DNA of 64,000 bases from Skermanella mucosa (lineage in GTDB: Bacteria; Pseudomonadota; Alphaproteobacteria; Azospirillales; Azospirillaceae). Position 1 is the stretch's first letter; every line of letters starts with the position of its first letter. The translations under genes were made by a program, and so were the position numbers. Of the stretch, positions 18,212 to 26,775 are shown one piece after another. The stretch is taken from NCBI RefSeq assembly GCF_016765655.2, contig NZ_CP086106.1, positions 466,001 through 530,000 on the forward strand. Direction: 5' to 3'. The notes below the pieces were generated by a model. The model saw nothing but the letters and a program-made list of their open reading frames with translations, did no database searches and was not told the origin of the DNA.

Positions 18212-19576
18212 ATGGACCGCCCTGACCCGCCGCTGCCCGAGGCGTTCTGCCGCTGGCTCGCCCCGGCGCTCGCTGTGTTCTCGCCGACCTGCCGGCCCCA
18301 GGCCGCCGCGCTGGCGGTCGGCGCCCTGCTGGCGCTTGGCCCGCGCACCGTGGCCGGCGCGCTACGCGCGCTCGGCCTGGCCGGACGGGCCGATTTCGCC
18401 ACCTTCCACCGGGTGCTCAGCCGCGACGTGTGGTCCGGGCTGGCGCTGGCCCGGCGGCTCACCCGGGCGCTGGTGCGCGTGTTCGCCCCGCTCGGCCCGG
18501 TGGTGGTCGGGCTCGACCACACCCTGGAGCGCCGGCGCGGTCCCCGGGTCCGGCCGGCGGCACACTACTACGACCCGGTGCGCTCCTCGCGCGGGCGCAA
18601 GGTCACCAGCCGCGGCCTGCGCTGGGTCTCGGCCATGCTGCTGGCCGAGGTGCCGTTCGCCCGCAAGGTCTGGGCGCTGCCGATGCTCAGCGCGCTGGCG
18701 CCGAGCCAAGCCTTCTGCCAGGCCGAGGGCCGGCGATACCGGCCGGTCACGGCGTGGGCGCTCAGCCTGCTGCGCCTGGTGCGGCGCTGGCTGCCGGGGC
18801 GCGCCATGGTCGCGGTGATGGACGGCGAGTTCGCCTCGGTCGGCCTGCTGCGCGAGTTGGGCCGCGCAATGACCGTGGTGACCCGGCTCCGCCTGGACGC
18901 CCGGCTGTTCGACTTCCCGGCCCCGCGCCCGCCCGGCCGGGGCGGTCGGCCCGCCACCAAGGGCAAGGCCCAAACCAAGCTGGCCAAGCGGCGGCACGAC
19001 GCGGGCGAGCCCTGGCAGCGCTTCGCCCTGCTGGTCCGCACCGGGCGTCGCCACGCGCGGGAGGCGGAGTTCATCTCCGGCACCGCGCTGTGGCACCACC
19101 CGGGGGAGCCGCCGGTCGCGGTCCGCTGGATCCTGGTGCGCTATCCCGGGTCCAAGCGCGACCCCGACGCGTTGGCGTGCACCGACTTGACGGCCGACCC
19201 GCTGGTCATCCTCGGCTGGTTCTCCAGGCGCTGGCTGATGGAACTCACCTATGAAGAGGCGCGCGCCCACCTCGGCGTCGAGACCCAGCGCCAGCACGCC
19301 GACAAGGCGGTGTTCCGCACCACCCCGGTGCTGTTCGGCCTGTACTCGCTGGTCGCGCTCCATGTCCAGGCCTTCGCCGGCCAACTCGACCTGACCCCGC
19401 GCCGGGCGGCCTGGTACCCCAAGACCGCCCCGACCTTCGCCGACGCCCTGGCTGCCGTACGCATCGCCCTGTGGACCGACCTGAATTTCGTCACAGCCCT
19501 GGATCCCGGCGAAACCGTCCAAATTCCTCGCACCGTCTACGTCAGGCTCGTCCAGGCCGCCGCTTATGCCCCCTGA
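18212..19576 (+). CDS. DDE transposase, IS701/IS4-like
   Basis: A 454-residue transposase. The RNase H-fold catalytic acids are seen as VVVGLDHTLERRRG (first D), AVMDGEFASVG (second D) and FSRRWLMELTYEEARAHLG (final E within a YREK-like context). The ATG follows GGAGGGG by a normal spacing; upstream codons cross the divergent passenger gene and are not used. The frame is intact, so the element may still be active. Exact family assignment needs comparison with ISfinder. Confidence 0.88.
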   Translation: MDRPDPPLPEAFCRWLAPALAVFSPTCRPQAAALAVGALLALGPRTVAGALRALGLAGRADFATFHRVLSRDVWSGLALARRLTRALVRVFAPLGPVVVGLDHTLERRRGPRVRPAAHYYDPVRSSRGRKVTSRGLRWVSAMLLAEVPFARKVWALPMLSALAPSQAFCQAEGRRYRPVTAWALSLLRLVRRWLPGRAMVAVMDGEFASVGLLRELGRAMTVVTRLRLDARLFDFPAPRPPGRGGRPATKGKAQTKLAKRRHDAGEPWQRFALLVRTGRRHAREAEFISGTALWHHPGEPPVAVRWILVRYPGSKRDPDALACTDLTADPLVILGWFSRRWLMELTYEEARAHLGVETQRQHADKAVFRTTPVLFGLYSLVALHVQAFAGQLDLTPRRAAWYPKTAPTFADALAAVRIALWTDLNFVTALDPGETVQIPRTVYVRLVQAAAYAP

Positions 19577-19687
19577 CCTATCAAAACCAATCCGAAGCCG
19601 CTCGTAGTCCCATTTAGGATGGCCAAAGTCGAGGTCATCAAGTGACATGGTGGGGCACGTGCTTCCGCTTCGCCGGACCAGCCTTGG

Positions 19688-21129
19688 ATTGCGTCCGTCA
19701 AGCTGGTGTAAATTGGGAGGAGGCCATCAGCACCGTAGGTCAGGTCTTGGTCAGCGCGGCGAGGGCTGCTTCATCACTGGCGACCATGCCGGTCATGGTC
19801 TCAAGCGTCAGGTAACGATGTTGTAGTTGCCACTCGTCGTTTTGCTCGAGAAGTACAGCACCAACAAGCCTGCGAACACTGGCCTCGTTCGGGAAGATCC
19901 CGACGACATTGGTCCGGCGCTTTACTTCCTTGTTCAGGCGTTCGATCGGATTGGTCGAGTGCAATTTGCTACGATGGGGTTCAGGATAGTCCATGTAGGC
20001 GAGCACGTCGTGTTCGGCATCGTCAAGCAGGGCGGCGACCTTGGGAAAGCGTGGGCGGAGCTGATCGGCGACGTGGCGCCAGGCTTGTCCGGCAGTCTCG
20101 CGATCGGGCTGGACGAAGACCTGCCGGACAGCGGCCGAGACGACCGACTGCTGGCTTTTCGGCACATGGGCCAAGAGCGATCTCATGAAATGAACCCGGC
20201 ACCTCTGCCAAGTGGCGCTCAGGACCTGGGTGATAGCCGCCTTGAGACCTTCGTGGGCGTCGGAGATCACCAGCTTCACGCCCTTCAGACCGCGACGGAC
20301 CAGCCCCCGCAGAAACTCGATCCAGAAGGTGGCGGCTTCCGACTGGCCCAGGCCGAGCCCGAGGATCTCGCGGCGGCCGTCCTGGTTGACACCGGTGGCG
20401 ATTATCGCCGCGATCGACACGATGCGGCCATTCTGGCGGACCTTGATGTAGGTCGCATCGAGCCAGAGGTAGGGCCACTCGCCGTCCAGCGGCCGCTCGA
20501 GGAAGGACAGCACGCGGGTGTCGATGTCCTGGCACAGGGCCGAGACCTGCGACTTGGAGATGCCGGTCATGCCCAGCGCCTGGACCAGGTCATCGACCTT
20601 GCGGGTGGACACGCCCTGGATCCACGCTTCCTGGATCACGGCCGTCAGCGCCTTCTCGGCGGTCTTGCGGGGCTCCAGGAAGGCCGGAAAGTAGGTGCCC
20701 TGGCGCAGCTTCGGGATCTTCAGGTCGAGCGTGCCGAGCCGGGTTTCCAGCTGACGATCCCGATGTCCGTTGCGGTATGTGGTGCGCTCGTCGGACCGCT
20801 CATGGCGCCCGGCGCCGATCAGGCCGTCGACCTCGAACTCCATCAGTCGCTGGAGCGTGTGAGCGGCGATGGCGCGCAGGAAGTCGCCATCGGTACTGGC
20901 CTGGATCTGGTCGAGCAGAAGTGTCATCGTATCCTTGGTCATCATGCCTCTCTCGGGGTCTGGTCTCGTGTCGCAACTCGACCTTACCTGAAGAGCGTGA
21001 TGACCACCTCCACGTCGTTGCGGCCCCAGCGGCGGAGGGTTGAGGCGGCCCGGGCTCCGCTCTGCGAGCTCCACCCGGGCCGCCTCAACCCTTCAAGGGC
21101 CAATTTCCACCACTCCGTTGGACGTTACC
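19688..21129 (-). mobile_element. IS256-family insertion sequence with 8-bp target duplication
   Basis: Imperfect terminal repeats GATTGCGTCC and (inverted right end) GGTAACGTCC continue to a shared TGGTGkAAATTGG about 17 bases in. CAGCCTTG flanks both ends (19680-19687 and 21130-21137), the 8-bp duplication expected for this family; adjoining bases also match, so the border could move by one or two. One full transposase gene is inside. The undamaged duplication points to a fairly recent insertion. Confidence 0.93.
19740..20945 (-). CDS. IS256-family transposase
   Basis: A 401-residue mutator-type transposase. The DDE acids are recognisable in WPYLWLDATYIKVR (D), LVISDAHEGLK (D) and the C-terminal region STNPIERLNKEVKRRTNVV (E), with the family-typical RCRVHFMRSLL between. 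The double ATG at the start gives MMTKDTMTLLLDQ; the second codon may be used. The frame is complete, and the ends of the element are intact. Confidence 0.96.
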   Translation of the reverse strand: MMTKDTMTLLLDQIQASTDGDFLRAIAAHTLQRLMEFEVDGLIGAGRHERSDERTTYRNGHRDRQLETRLGTLDLKIPKLRQGTYFPAFLEPRKTAEKALTAVIQEAWIQGVSTRKVDDLVQALGMTGISKSQVSALCQDIDTRVLSFLERPLDGEWPYLWLDATYIKVRQNGRIVSIAAIIATGVNQDGRREILGLGLGQSEAATFWIEFLRGLVRRGLKGVKLVISDAHEGLKAAITQVLSATWQRCRVHFMRSLLAHVPKSQQSVVSAAVRQVFVQPDRETAGQAWRHVADQLRPRFPKVAALLDDAEHDVLAYMDYPEPHRSKLHSTNPIERLNKEVKRRTNVVGIFPNEASVRRLVGAVLLEQNDEWQLQHRYLTLETMTGMVASDEAALAALTKT

Positions 21130-21137
21130 CAGCCTTG

Positions 21138-21515
21138 GGCGCCTCCGGCGCGGTCCCGCCCGCGTTGGGGTTCATATTCACGATGCAAAGATCCGGCGCG
21201 AGGCGCCCCCAAATCATAGCGGGAACTGGTGAAGGAATGCTTTCCTGGGGCGAGCTCCGGCAGAAAGGTGCGAGCCGGGCCGTCGGGCGATTGGCGCTCA
21301 GCTGGTACGGACTGGCCGAGTAGCGGCATGGCATCTCGTAGGTCGGCTAAAGCGAAGCGGCAGCCGACAGCGACGCTCCGGCTTTGTCGGGTGCCGCTTC
21401 GCTTTACCCGACCTACGGTTGAAAAATCGGTAGCCGACCCCAGTATATCGGCTGGGGCGATCCTGCGGAACGCGAGTTCGGCGGCTCCCGTCGAAGATCC
21501 GCGCAGGGCGGCAGA
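21138..21515. other. Intergenic stretch with a hairpin repeat, no convincing gene
   Basis: Between the IS256 target duplication and the TIR-STAND stop codon. Short open frames exist on both strands but have no recognisable product or ribosome site. The only clear structure is the GTAGGTCGG inverted repeat listed separately. Confidence 0.6.
21337..21417. repeat. Dispersed hairpin repeat (GTAGGTCGG family), copy 1
   Basis: Left arm CGTAGGTCGGCTAAAGCGAA and right arm, read inverted, CGTAGGTCGGGTAAAGCGAA form a stem of more than 30 bases with one mismatch, around a loop near position 21377. It is downstream of the TIR-STAND gene. A second, shorter member occurs near 47.5 kb. It looks like a REP-type or MITE-type repeat; the lack of a T run argues against a simple terminator. 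Confidence 0.8.
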
Positions 21516-24080
21516 CTACGGCTTGGGCACGCCGAGATACTCAGCCCAGGCGATCAAGGCTTGCGAAAACTCCGGCGCGCGCCCGTATCTCCGCAGCGCG
21601 ACCGGCAACGCCTCGGCCACCAGCGCCCGCGCTCTCTGGGCATCACCGAGATGCAGGAGCGTTGCGGCCAGATTGTTCATGCTGGTCAGGGTTTTGGGAT
21701 GCTCGGCGCCCAGCACCCGGCGGAGCGCCAGCACCTGCTCGTGGAGCGCCCGGGCGCGGTCGTGGTCGCCCTGTACCCGGAGCGTTTCGGCCAGATTGTT
21801 CATACTGTCCAGGGTGTCGGGATGCTCGTAGCCTAGCACCCGGCGGCGAAGCGTCAGCACCTGCTCTTCGAGCGCCCGGGCGCCGCCGTAGTCGCCCTGT
21901 TCCCCAAGCGTTGCGGCGAGATTGTTCATGCTCATCAGGGTGTCGGGATGCTCGTCGCCCAGCACTCGGCGGCTGAGCGTCAGCACCTGCTCCTGGAGCG
22001 CCCGGGCGCCGCCGTGGTCGCCCTGTGCCCGGAGCGTTTCGGTTAGATTGCTCATGCTGGTCAGGGTTTCGGGATGCTCGGCACCCTGCACCCGTCGGCG
22101 GAGCGCCAGCACCTGCTCTTCGAGCGCTTGGGCGCCGCCGTGGTCGCCCTGTGCCCGGAGCGTTACTGCCAGATTGTTCATGTTGTTCAGGGTGTCGGAA
22201 TGCTCGGTGCCCAGCAGACGTTTCATGGCATCGGAGGTTCGGCGGTAGTCCGCCTCCGCGTCGGCGTAAGCTCTCCGCTCATGATTGAACCGTCCAAGCC
22301 ACGCCAGGAGCGTGGCTGTCGGGGCGTCCGGCAGGTCGGCGATCAGGGCGCGGGCGTGAGGGACCAGGGGCAGCAGGGCGGCATGGTTGCGGATGTCGTC
22401 GGCCTCCTCCATCGCCTCGGTCAGCGCCGCCACGGCGGCGTCGCGGAGTGCGGGCGGCGGCTCGCCCTTGTGGAAGCGCAGGGTGCGGCTGACCAGTACG
22501 TGGACCGACACGGCGTCGCCGATATCCTCCCCGTCGCCCGGGATGTGTTCGGCCAGGGCTTCCCGAGTGGCCGCCTTGACGGCGCGGGCGGCCTCGACCG
22601 AGCCGTCACCGCCGCTGGGTATCCCAGCAAAGGTATTATCTACTAGAGACATGCGGATCCGTGCACGAACCAGCAGGGCAGCGAGATGTAGCAAGCGAAA
22701 ACCGGCCCTGACCCAGCCTTTACCACCGCCGGACAGCCGGGCGAAGACGCCTGCGATCAGGGACAGGGGGATCGGCGCTGGGCCCATCAGGGTAGCGAGG
22801 TGCAGCAGTCGCAGGCCGGCAGCGTCAAGCCGGTCGATGCTGGCCAGCAGGGTGGCAGCGATCTGCCGGACGTGGCCGGTTGGCAGGCTGTCGGCCATTT
22901 CCGCCGCCAACTCCGTTGCGTCTTCGGTGGGGTCGCGCAGCAGGTCGCGGAAGTCCGCGTAGCCCAGCATCTCGACGGCGGCGCCCGCCACATCGACCGC
23001 CAGGGCGTGGTTGCCGAGGAGCGCCAGGATTTCCCTTGCCGCTGCCTTTTCCGCGTCGGTGACCGGAAGCCTTCGCTTGGTCAGAAGCTCATGGGCTTCG
23101 GTGTCCGACAGCAGCCCCAGCCGGTGGACGAAGCCGGCCCCGCCCGCCCCGGTGCCGCGGGTGGTGACCAGGGTGGCGCCGTTGGCGGTCGGCGCGCTCC
23201 AGGCGTTCAGGTCGGCCGTGCCGGCGTCCGGCGGCAGGTCGTCCACGATCCACAGGTAGCTGTCCAGTTCAGCAAGCTTGACCTTCAGCGCGCCCTCGAC
23301 CTCGTGCGGCCCCCGGCCGGCGACCGCGATGCCGAGGTTTCCGGCGAAGCCCTGCCGCTGCGTGCCCAGGTCCTGCCCCCGGGCGGCGTTGAGCCAGAAG
23401 ATGCCGCCGGGATAGGCCGCGCCGAAGCGCCGGGCGTATTCCTCCGCCAGCAGGGTCTTGCCGATGCCGCCCATGCCCTGCACCTGGACCAGCCCGACGC
23501 TTTCACCGGCGATCAGCGCGATCCGGTTCTTCGACAGGCGCTCGTCGATCCGCCACATGTCGGGAAAGCGGCCGACGAACCGGCTGGACCCGGCGCGCGG
23601 GTTGCCGCCGTACCAGCGCGGGCCGCCGAGCGTCCGGATCTCGCCGAAGCTGCCGGTCAGCCCGTCCAGCAGGGCGGCGGCCCGGGCGGCCAGTTCCTCC
23701 GCCGGGATGCCGCGCGCATCGACGTATTTCTTCGCCAAGATGTCGGCCGGATGGAGGTGCCCGATGCCCGCCTCCGGGTTCAGCGCCAGGATGCGGCGCT
23801 CGACCGTCCGGTCGTCGGGGAACTCGTGCCGGGCGGCGATCAGGGCGGAGGTCAGCTCCCACTGGCAGGCGCGGCGCGTCGGGTATGTGGCCGAGTACCA
23901 AGCCACCAGCATCCGCGCGCGGCCGAGCCCCTCGACGATCCGCCGCACGATGGAGTCGCCGTCCGTGATCTCCGTCTCGTCATGGAAGACGCGGAGGTTC
24001 CGGGCCTTCAGCGCCGTGATGACCGGCAGCGCCGCGTCGCGGTCGGCGTGGGCGTAGCTGAAGAAGATATCGTATTCCAT
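21516..24080 (-). CDS. TIR-NB-ARC-TPR protein (STAND NTPase, candidate antiphage sensor)
   Basis: An 854-residue cytoplasmic protein. Residues 1-150 are a TIR domain (YDIFFSYAHADRD; catalytic-type glutamate E75 in ACQWELTSAL). An NB-ARC NTPase follows (about 170-480; P-loop GMGGIGKT at 202-209, Walker B YLWIVDD at 275-281), then TPRs of the kinesin-light-chain type in five near-identical 42-residue units (HPDTLxSMNNLAxTL). TIRs of this kind cleave NAD+ once the STAND core oligomerises; that is family knowledge, not shown here. An internal duplication of RLLHLAxL lies between NTPase and TPRs. A TTG 14 codons earlier is an alternative start. It stands alone, flanked by an IS and a retroelement. 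Confidence 0.9.
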   Translation of the reverse strand: MEYDIFFSYAHADRDAALPVITALKARNLRVFHDETEITDGDSIVRRIVEGLGRARMLVAWYSATYPTRRACQWELTSALIAARHEFPDDRTVERRILALNPEAGIGHLHPADILAKKYVDARGIPAEELAARAAALLDGLTGSFGEIRTLGGPRWYGGNPRAGSSRFVGRFPDMWRIDERLSKNRIALIAGESVGLVQVQGMGGIGKTLLAEEYARRFGAAYPGGIFWLNAARGQDLGTQRQGFAGNLGIAVAGRGPHEVEGALKVKLAELDSYLWIVDDLPPDAGTADLNAWSAPTANGATLVTTRGTGAGGAGFVHRLGLLSDTEAHELLTKRRLPVTDAEKAAAREILALLGNHALAVDVAGAAVEMLGYADFRDLLRDPTEDATELAAEMADSLPTGHVRQIAATLLASIDRLDAAGLRLLHLATLMGPAPIPLSLIAGVFARLSGGGKGWVRAGFRLLHLAALLVRARIRMSLVDNTFAGIPSGGDGSVEAARAVKAATREALAEHIPGDGEDIGDAVSVHVLVSRTLRFHKGEPPPALRDAAVAALTEAMEEADDIRNHAALLPLVPHARALIADLPDAPTATLLAWLGRFNHERRAYADAEADYRRTSDAMKRLLGTEHSDTLNNMNNLAVTLRAQGDHGGAQALEEQVLALRRRVQGAEHPETLTSMSNLTETLRAQGDHGGARALQEQVLTLSRRVLGDEHPDTLMSMNNLAATLGEQGDYGGARALEEQVLTLRRRVLGYEHPDTLDSMNNLAETLRVQGDHDRARALHEQVLALRRVLGAEHPKTLTSMNNLAATLLHLGDAQRARALVAEALPVALRRYGRAPEFSQALIAWAEYLGVPKP

Positions 24081-24473
24081 CGCCCGCCCCGCCGGGAACC
24101 GCCCGGCCGCGACGGCGCCCAAGCCTTGAAATCAACCGATGCGAGCATGATAGCAGCGATGGAGGCCGAACGAGAGCATTATTGCGCCAAACCGTTCCGA
24201 AACCTGCGTATGGTTTAACATCCGCACGAGTTCGGATCAGAATTCGCGCGCCACACCATCCGGACGTGGCGGCCGAGCCGAACAGCGGGAACTCCTAGGT
24301 CCGGCCTGACCATGAATGCCAGTTGTTGAAGGTATCACATCTATGGCTGCCCAGTTGATTAGCAAAAACGGAGTGCTCGCGCCCCGGTCATTGTTACCCC
24401 CGCCGCGGCGACCTCGTTCGTCGCGGCGGGGGGCTCCCTCAGTCGTCAGGCCGGTGGCGCGGGGGTAAGCATC
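24081..24473. other. Intergenic region with a strong stem-loop
   Basis: Divergent spacer between the TIR-STAND gene and a small plus-strand ORF. It is less GC-rich than its surroundings in the first 280 bases and should hold both promoters; I could not pick -10/-35 boxes with confidence. A perfect 15-base stem (CCCCCGCCGCGGCGA with its complement, 24397-24432) has no adjacent T run, so it is not a typical terminator. Confidence 0.5.
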
Positions 24474-24701
24474 ATGTCACAATCAAGAAGGTACGAAGCC
24501 CGGTTCGACGCCGGGCCGGGGGATATGCGCGTGTTCGACGCCGACGGCGCGCCGCTGACCGACGACGATGCGGTCTACCTCGTCAACATGCTGGGCGAAG
24601 CGGTGGACGAGATGGACCGCCGAGGCTTCGACCCCAACACCGCCCGTTTCACCATCGACCGCCGGGCGCCGGCCGGGATAGCGGGAGGGGCGCAGGTGTA
24701 A
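24474..24701 (+). CDS. Small hypothetical protein
   Basis: A 75-residue acidic protein (MSQSRRYEARFDAGPGDMRV... with DADGAPLTDDDAVYLVNMLG in the middle). Its codon pattern fits a real gene and it starts just after a purine-rich stretch, but no family is recognised. The last third of the gene and the following 40 bases are duplicated about 2.5 kb downstream, so its natural C-terminus may have been altered by repeat activity. Confidence 0.55.
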   Translation: MSQSRRYEARFDAGPGDMRVFDADGAPLTDDDAVYLVNMLGEAVDEMDRRGFDPNTARFTIDRRAPAGIAGGAQV

Positions 24702-24710
24702 TCCAGGTTA

Positions 24711-24782
24711 TTGCCACAGATAACGGCGATGGACAAAGATACGGCCTGGATCATCTGAGTATATCACCGTAATCTGTGGCTA
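24711..24782. repeat. Dispersed CCACAGAT palindrome, copy A (intact)
   Basis: GCCACAGATAACGGCGAT and, 30 bases on, ATCACCGTAATCTGTGGC are near-perfect inverted repeats, with GGATCATCTGAG between them. The same element occurs near 27.2-27.5 kb (split by a MITE) and near 35.9 kb. All three are followed at about 45 bases by a shared CAAGGCAGG or CCAGGGCAGG tail. Confidence 0.88.
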
Positions 24783-24830
24783 AATTTCTTCCTCCCGGTC
24801 GAGCGTCGTCCAGGGCAGGGATCATTACTT

Positions 24831-24862
24831 AGCCACAGATGCACGCAGATGGACACAGATAC
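24831..24862. repeat. CCACAGATGCACGCAG repeat, left half (intron-split copy D)
   Basis: AGCCACAGATGCACGCAGAT followed by GGACACAGATA. The inverted complement, TCTGCGTGCATCTGTGGCC, lies at 26776-26794 on the far side of the group II intron. Together they read as one palindromic repeat opened by the intron. Confidence 0.75.
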
Positions 24863-24872
24863 TTATGAATGA

Positions 24873-26775
24873 TCAATCGCGGTAGGGACGCCCGTTACCG
24901 GGCGCCCCCCGCACAGAACCGGACGTGCCCGATTAAGGCATCCGGCTCCCACCTTGGGTGTTTGACGCGGAAGCGGTTTCCGGGCCAGGGATGGATGATG
25001 CGCGGCCGTGGTAGCCAGCAGTCGGCAAGGCGCGTGAGTTTATCCCACGGTGTCTTGTCCTTCTGGCTGCGCCGACGCAGCGCCCTCATCCACAGGACGC
25101 CGACATGGTAGCGCAGGTTGGCAAGGGCCCGGTAGTTGGTCGGGACGGCGAAGTAGGCGTAGAAGCCGCGCATCACCTGTCCCAACCACCGGCCTTGCTC
25201 CGGGATGCCCTGGTGCCAGCGCCGCCGGAGTTCCTCCTTGATTTCCTTGAGCTTGGCCTGCTTGCGCTGGCGCCGGGTCTGGCGTCGCAGCAGGAAGCCG
25301 CCACGCCGGGACCGCCCACAGATGTGGGTGAAGCCCAGGAAGTCGAAGGTCTCCGGTTTGCCCGCGCCGCGCTTGGCCCGGTCGGCAGTTGCCTGCCGGC
25401 CGAACTCGATCAGGCGGGTCTTGTCGGCGTTCAGTTCCAGGGCGAACCGCGCCAGGCGCTCCCGCAGGTCCGCGAGGAACCGCTCGGCGTCCGACCGGTG
25501 CTCGAACCCGACGACGGTGTCGTCGGCGTAGCGCACCATGACCATGGTCCCGGTCGCGTGGCGATGGCGCCACTGCCGGGTCCACAGGTCGTAGACATAG
25601 TGGAGATAGACGTTGGCCAGCAGTGGCGATGCCACCGCCCCTTGCGGGCTGCCGGCCGTCGCCGGCTGCCGTTTCCCCGTCTCGTCCACCACGCCTACCG
25701 TCAGCCACTTGCGGATCAGCCGCAGGACGCGGGCATCGCCGATCCGGTGTTCCAGGAACCGCATGATCCACATGTGGTCGATGCTGTCGAAGAACGCCCG
25801 GATGTCCGCATCCAGGATCCAGTTCACCCGGCACTCGCCGATCGCCACCGCCAACGCGTCGAGCGCGTCGTGCTGCCCCCGTCCCGGCCGGAAGCCGTAG
25901 GAGAAGCCGAGGAAGTCTTCCTCGTAGATGGCGTTCAGCACCTCCACCAGCGCCCGCTGGACGATCTTGTCCTCCAGTGCCGCGATCCCGAGCGGCCGCA
26001 TCCGGCCGTCCGGCTTGGGAATGAAATGCCGGCGTGACGGGTGCGCCCGGTAGCGGCCGGAATGCACGCGGTCCTTCAGGTCCGCCAGCCGTTCCTCCAG
26101 CCCCTCCGCGTACTCCCGCCACGTCATTCCGTCCACACCCGGAGCCGCGTCCCGCTTCAATGCCCGATAGGCAAAGCGCAGCAGGTCGGTATCCACGTGC
26201 GTCAGAAGGGTGGTGAACCGCTCCTCCTTTCGCTCCCGTGCCGCTTGACGTATGCGCTCCAGCCCCGAGAGCACGGGTGCCCGGTCCTGAGCCCGGCCCG
26301 TGTGCGGCGGAGACGCATTCCCCTCGGCCCCACCCCTTCCCTCCACCGGCTCCGCGTCCGCGTTCGCCGACTTCACAGGTACTATGGATGGGTCTGACCT
26401 CTTCGGCGCGTGCGTCACCGGCTACGGCTCCTCGCCTTCCCGGTGCGGACCAGACGGCCATCGGCCTCTGGTCACGCCGAAGATCTCCCGGTTCCCGCGC
26501 AAGGAGCGTCCGCACATGCCAGGGTCTCTGACCACGCCGGACCGCCGGGGTGCTCGCATGACGCACCCCGCCGTATCGCCTTCCAGGCACAGAACCCTGT
26601 CGGCATCCGGGATCGAGATTCTTACGCGGCTCAATGGCTGGCCTATGCGCTCCCCTGTCAACGCTTCGCCGACAGCCTCACGACCGCCGCCGCATGACTC
26701 GGGGCCGGTGTGGGGCGCTACTCCTTCACCGTACAGGACTTTCACCCGCTACTCCTTGCCGGTCTCCCGGCGCTC
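24873..26775 (-). mobile_element. Group II intron (approximate borders)
   Basis: The reverse transcriptase gene is preceded on its own strand by about 350 structured, non-coding bases beginning GAGCGCCGGGAGACC, including GGGTGAAAGTCC, and is followed by a domain V/VI-like fold that overlaps its stop codon (GGTTCTGTGCGG then GCCCGGTAACGGGC). The 5' border (GAGCG, near 26775) and 3' border (CCGCGAT, near 24873) are judged from these features. Outside the borders, CCACAGATGCACGCAGA on the left and its complement on the right show the intron sits inside a palindromic repeat. Confidence 0.75.
24895..26418 (-). CDS. ltrA: Group II intron reverse transcriptase/maturase
   Basis: A 507-residue RT with the full set of blocks: APGVDGMTWREY, the GIAALEDKIVQRAL region, GFRPGRGQHDALDA, ILDADIRAFFDSIDH (first catalytic Asp), GSPQGAVASPLLANVYLHY, and the active site VRYADDTVV. 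A maturase X domain follows (LRRRWHQGIPEQGRWLGQVMRGFYAYF). No H-N-H endonuclease domain is visible at the C-terminus, so spread would rely on nicks or replication forks. The last codons (RFCAGGAR) lie within the domain V fold, as in several bacterial intron classes. The frame is intact. Confidence 0.94.
   Translation of the reverse strand: MTHAPKRSDPSIVPVKSANADAEPVEGRGGAEGNASPPHTGRAQDRAPVLSGLERIRQAARERKEERFTTLLTHVDTDLLRFAYRALKRDAAPGVDGMTWREYAEGLEERLADLKDRVHSGRYRAHPSRRHFIPKPDGRMRPLGIAALEDKIVQRALVEVLNAIYEEDFLGFSYGFRPGRGQHDALDALAVAIGECRVNWILDADIRAFFDSIDHMWIMRFLEHRIGDARVLRLIRKWLTVGVVDETGKRQPATAGSPQGAVASPLLANVYLHYVYDLWTRQWRHRHATGTMVMVRYADDTVVGFEHRSDAERFLADLRERLARFALELNADKTRLIEFGRQATADRAKRGAGKPETFDFLGFTHICGRSRRGGFLLRRQTRRQRKQAKLKEIKEELRRRWHQGIPEQGRWLGQVMRGFYAYFAVPTNYRALANLRYHVGVLWMRALRRRSQKDKTPWDKLTRLADCWLPRPRIIHPWPGNRFRVKHPRWEPDALIGHVRFCAGGAR

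Larger units (their letters stand above)
17841..19633 (+). mobile_element. Insertion sequence with 28-bp terminal inverted repeats (IS701/IS4-like)
   Basis: Left end CTCGACTTTGGCCATC (from 17840) and right end read inverted (to 19633) agree for 28 bases through TAAATGGGACT. GTCATC stands directly outside on both sides (17835-17840 and 19634-19639), giving a probable 6-bp target duplication; one base of the boundary is ambiguous. Inside are a DDE transposase gene on the plus strand and a small minus-strand ORF. It sits in the second copy of a local repeat and only 54 bases from an IS256-type element. Confidence 0.9.

Noticed and set aside
21690-22210. Regular 126-base DNA repeats, at first suggestive of a CRISPR or minisatellite
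   Set aside because: They encode the 42-residue TPR units of the TIR-STAND protein; there are no variable spacers.
24081-24122. TTG start adding 14 residues to the TIR-STAND protein
   Set aside because: The internal ATG gives the family-typical MEYDIFFSY beginning; the TTG has a slightly better ribosome site, so it is kept only as an alternative.
24397-24432. Strong GC stem-loop as a rho-independent terminator
   Set aside because: No T tract follows on either strand; it lies in a divergent promoter region where no transcript would end.
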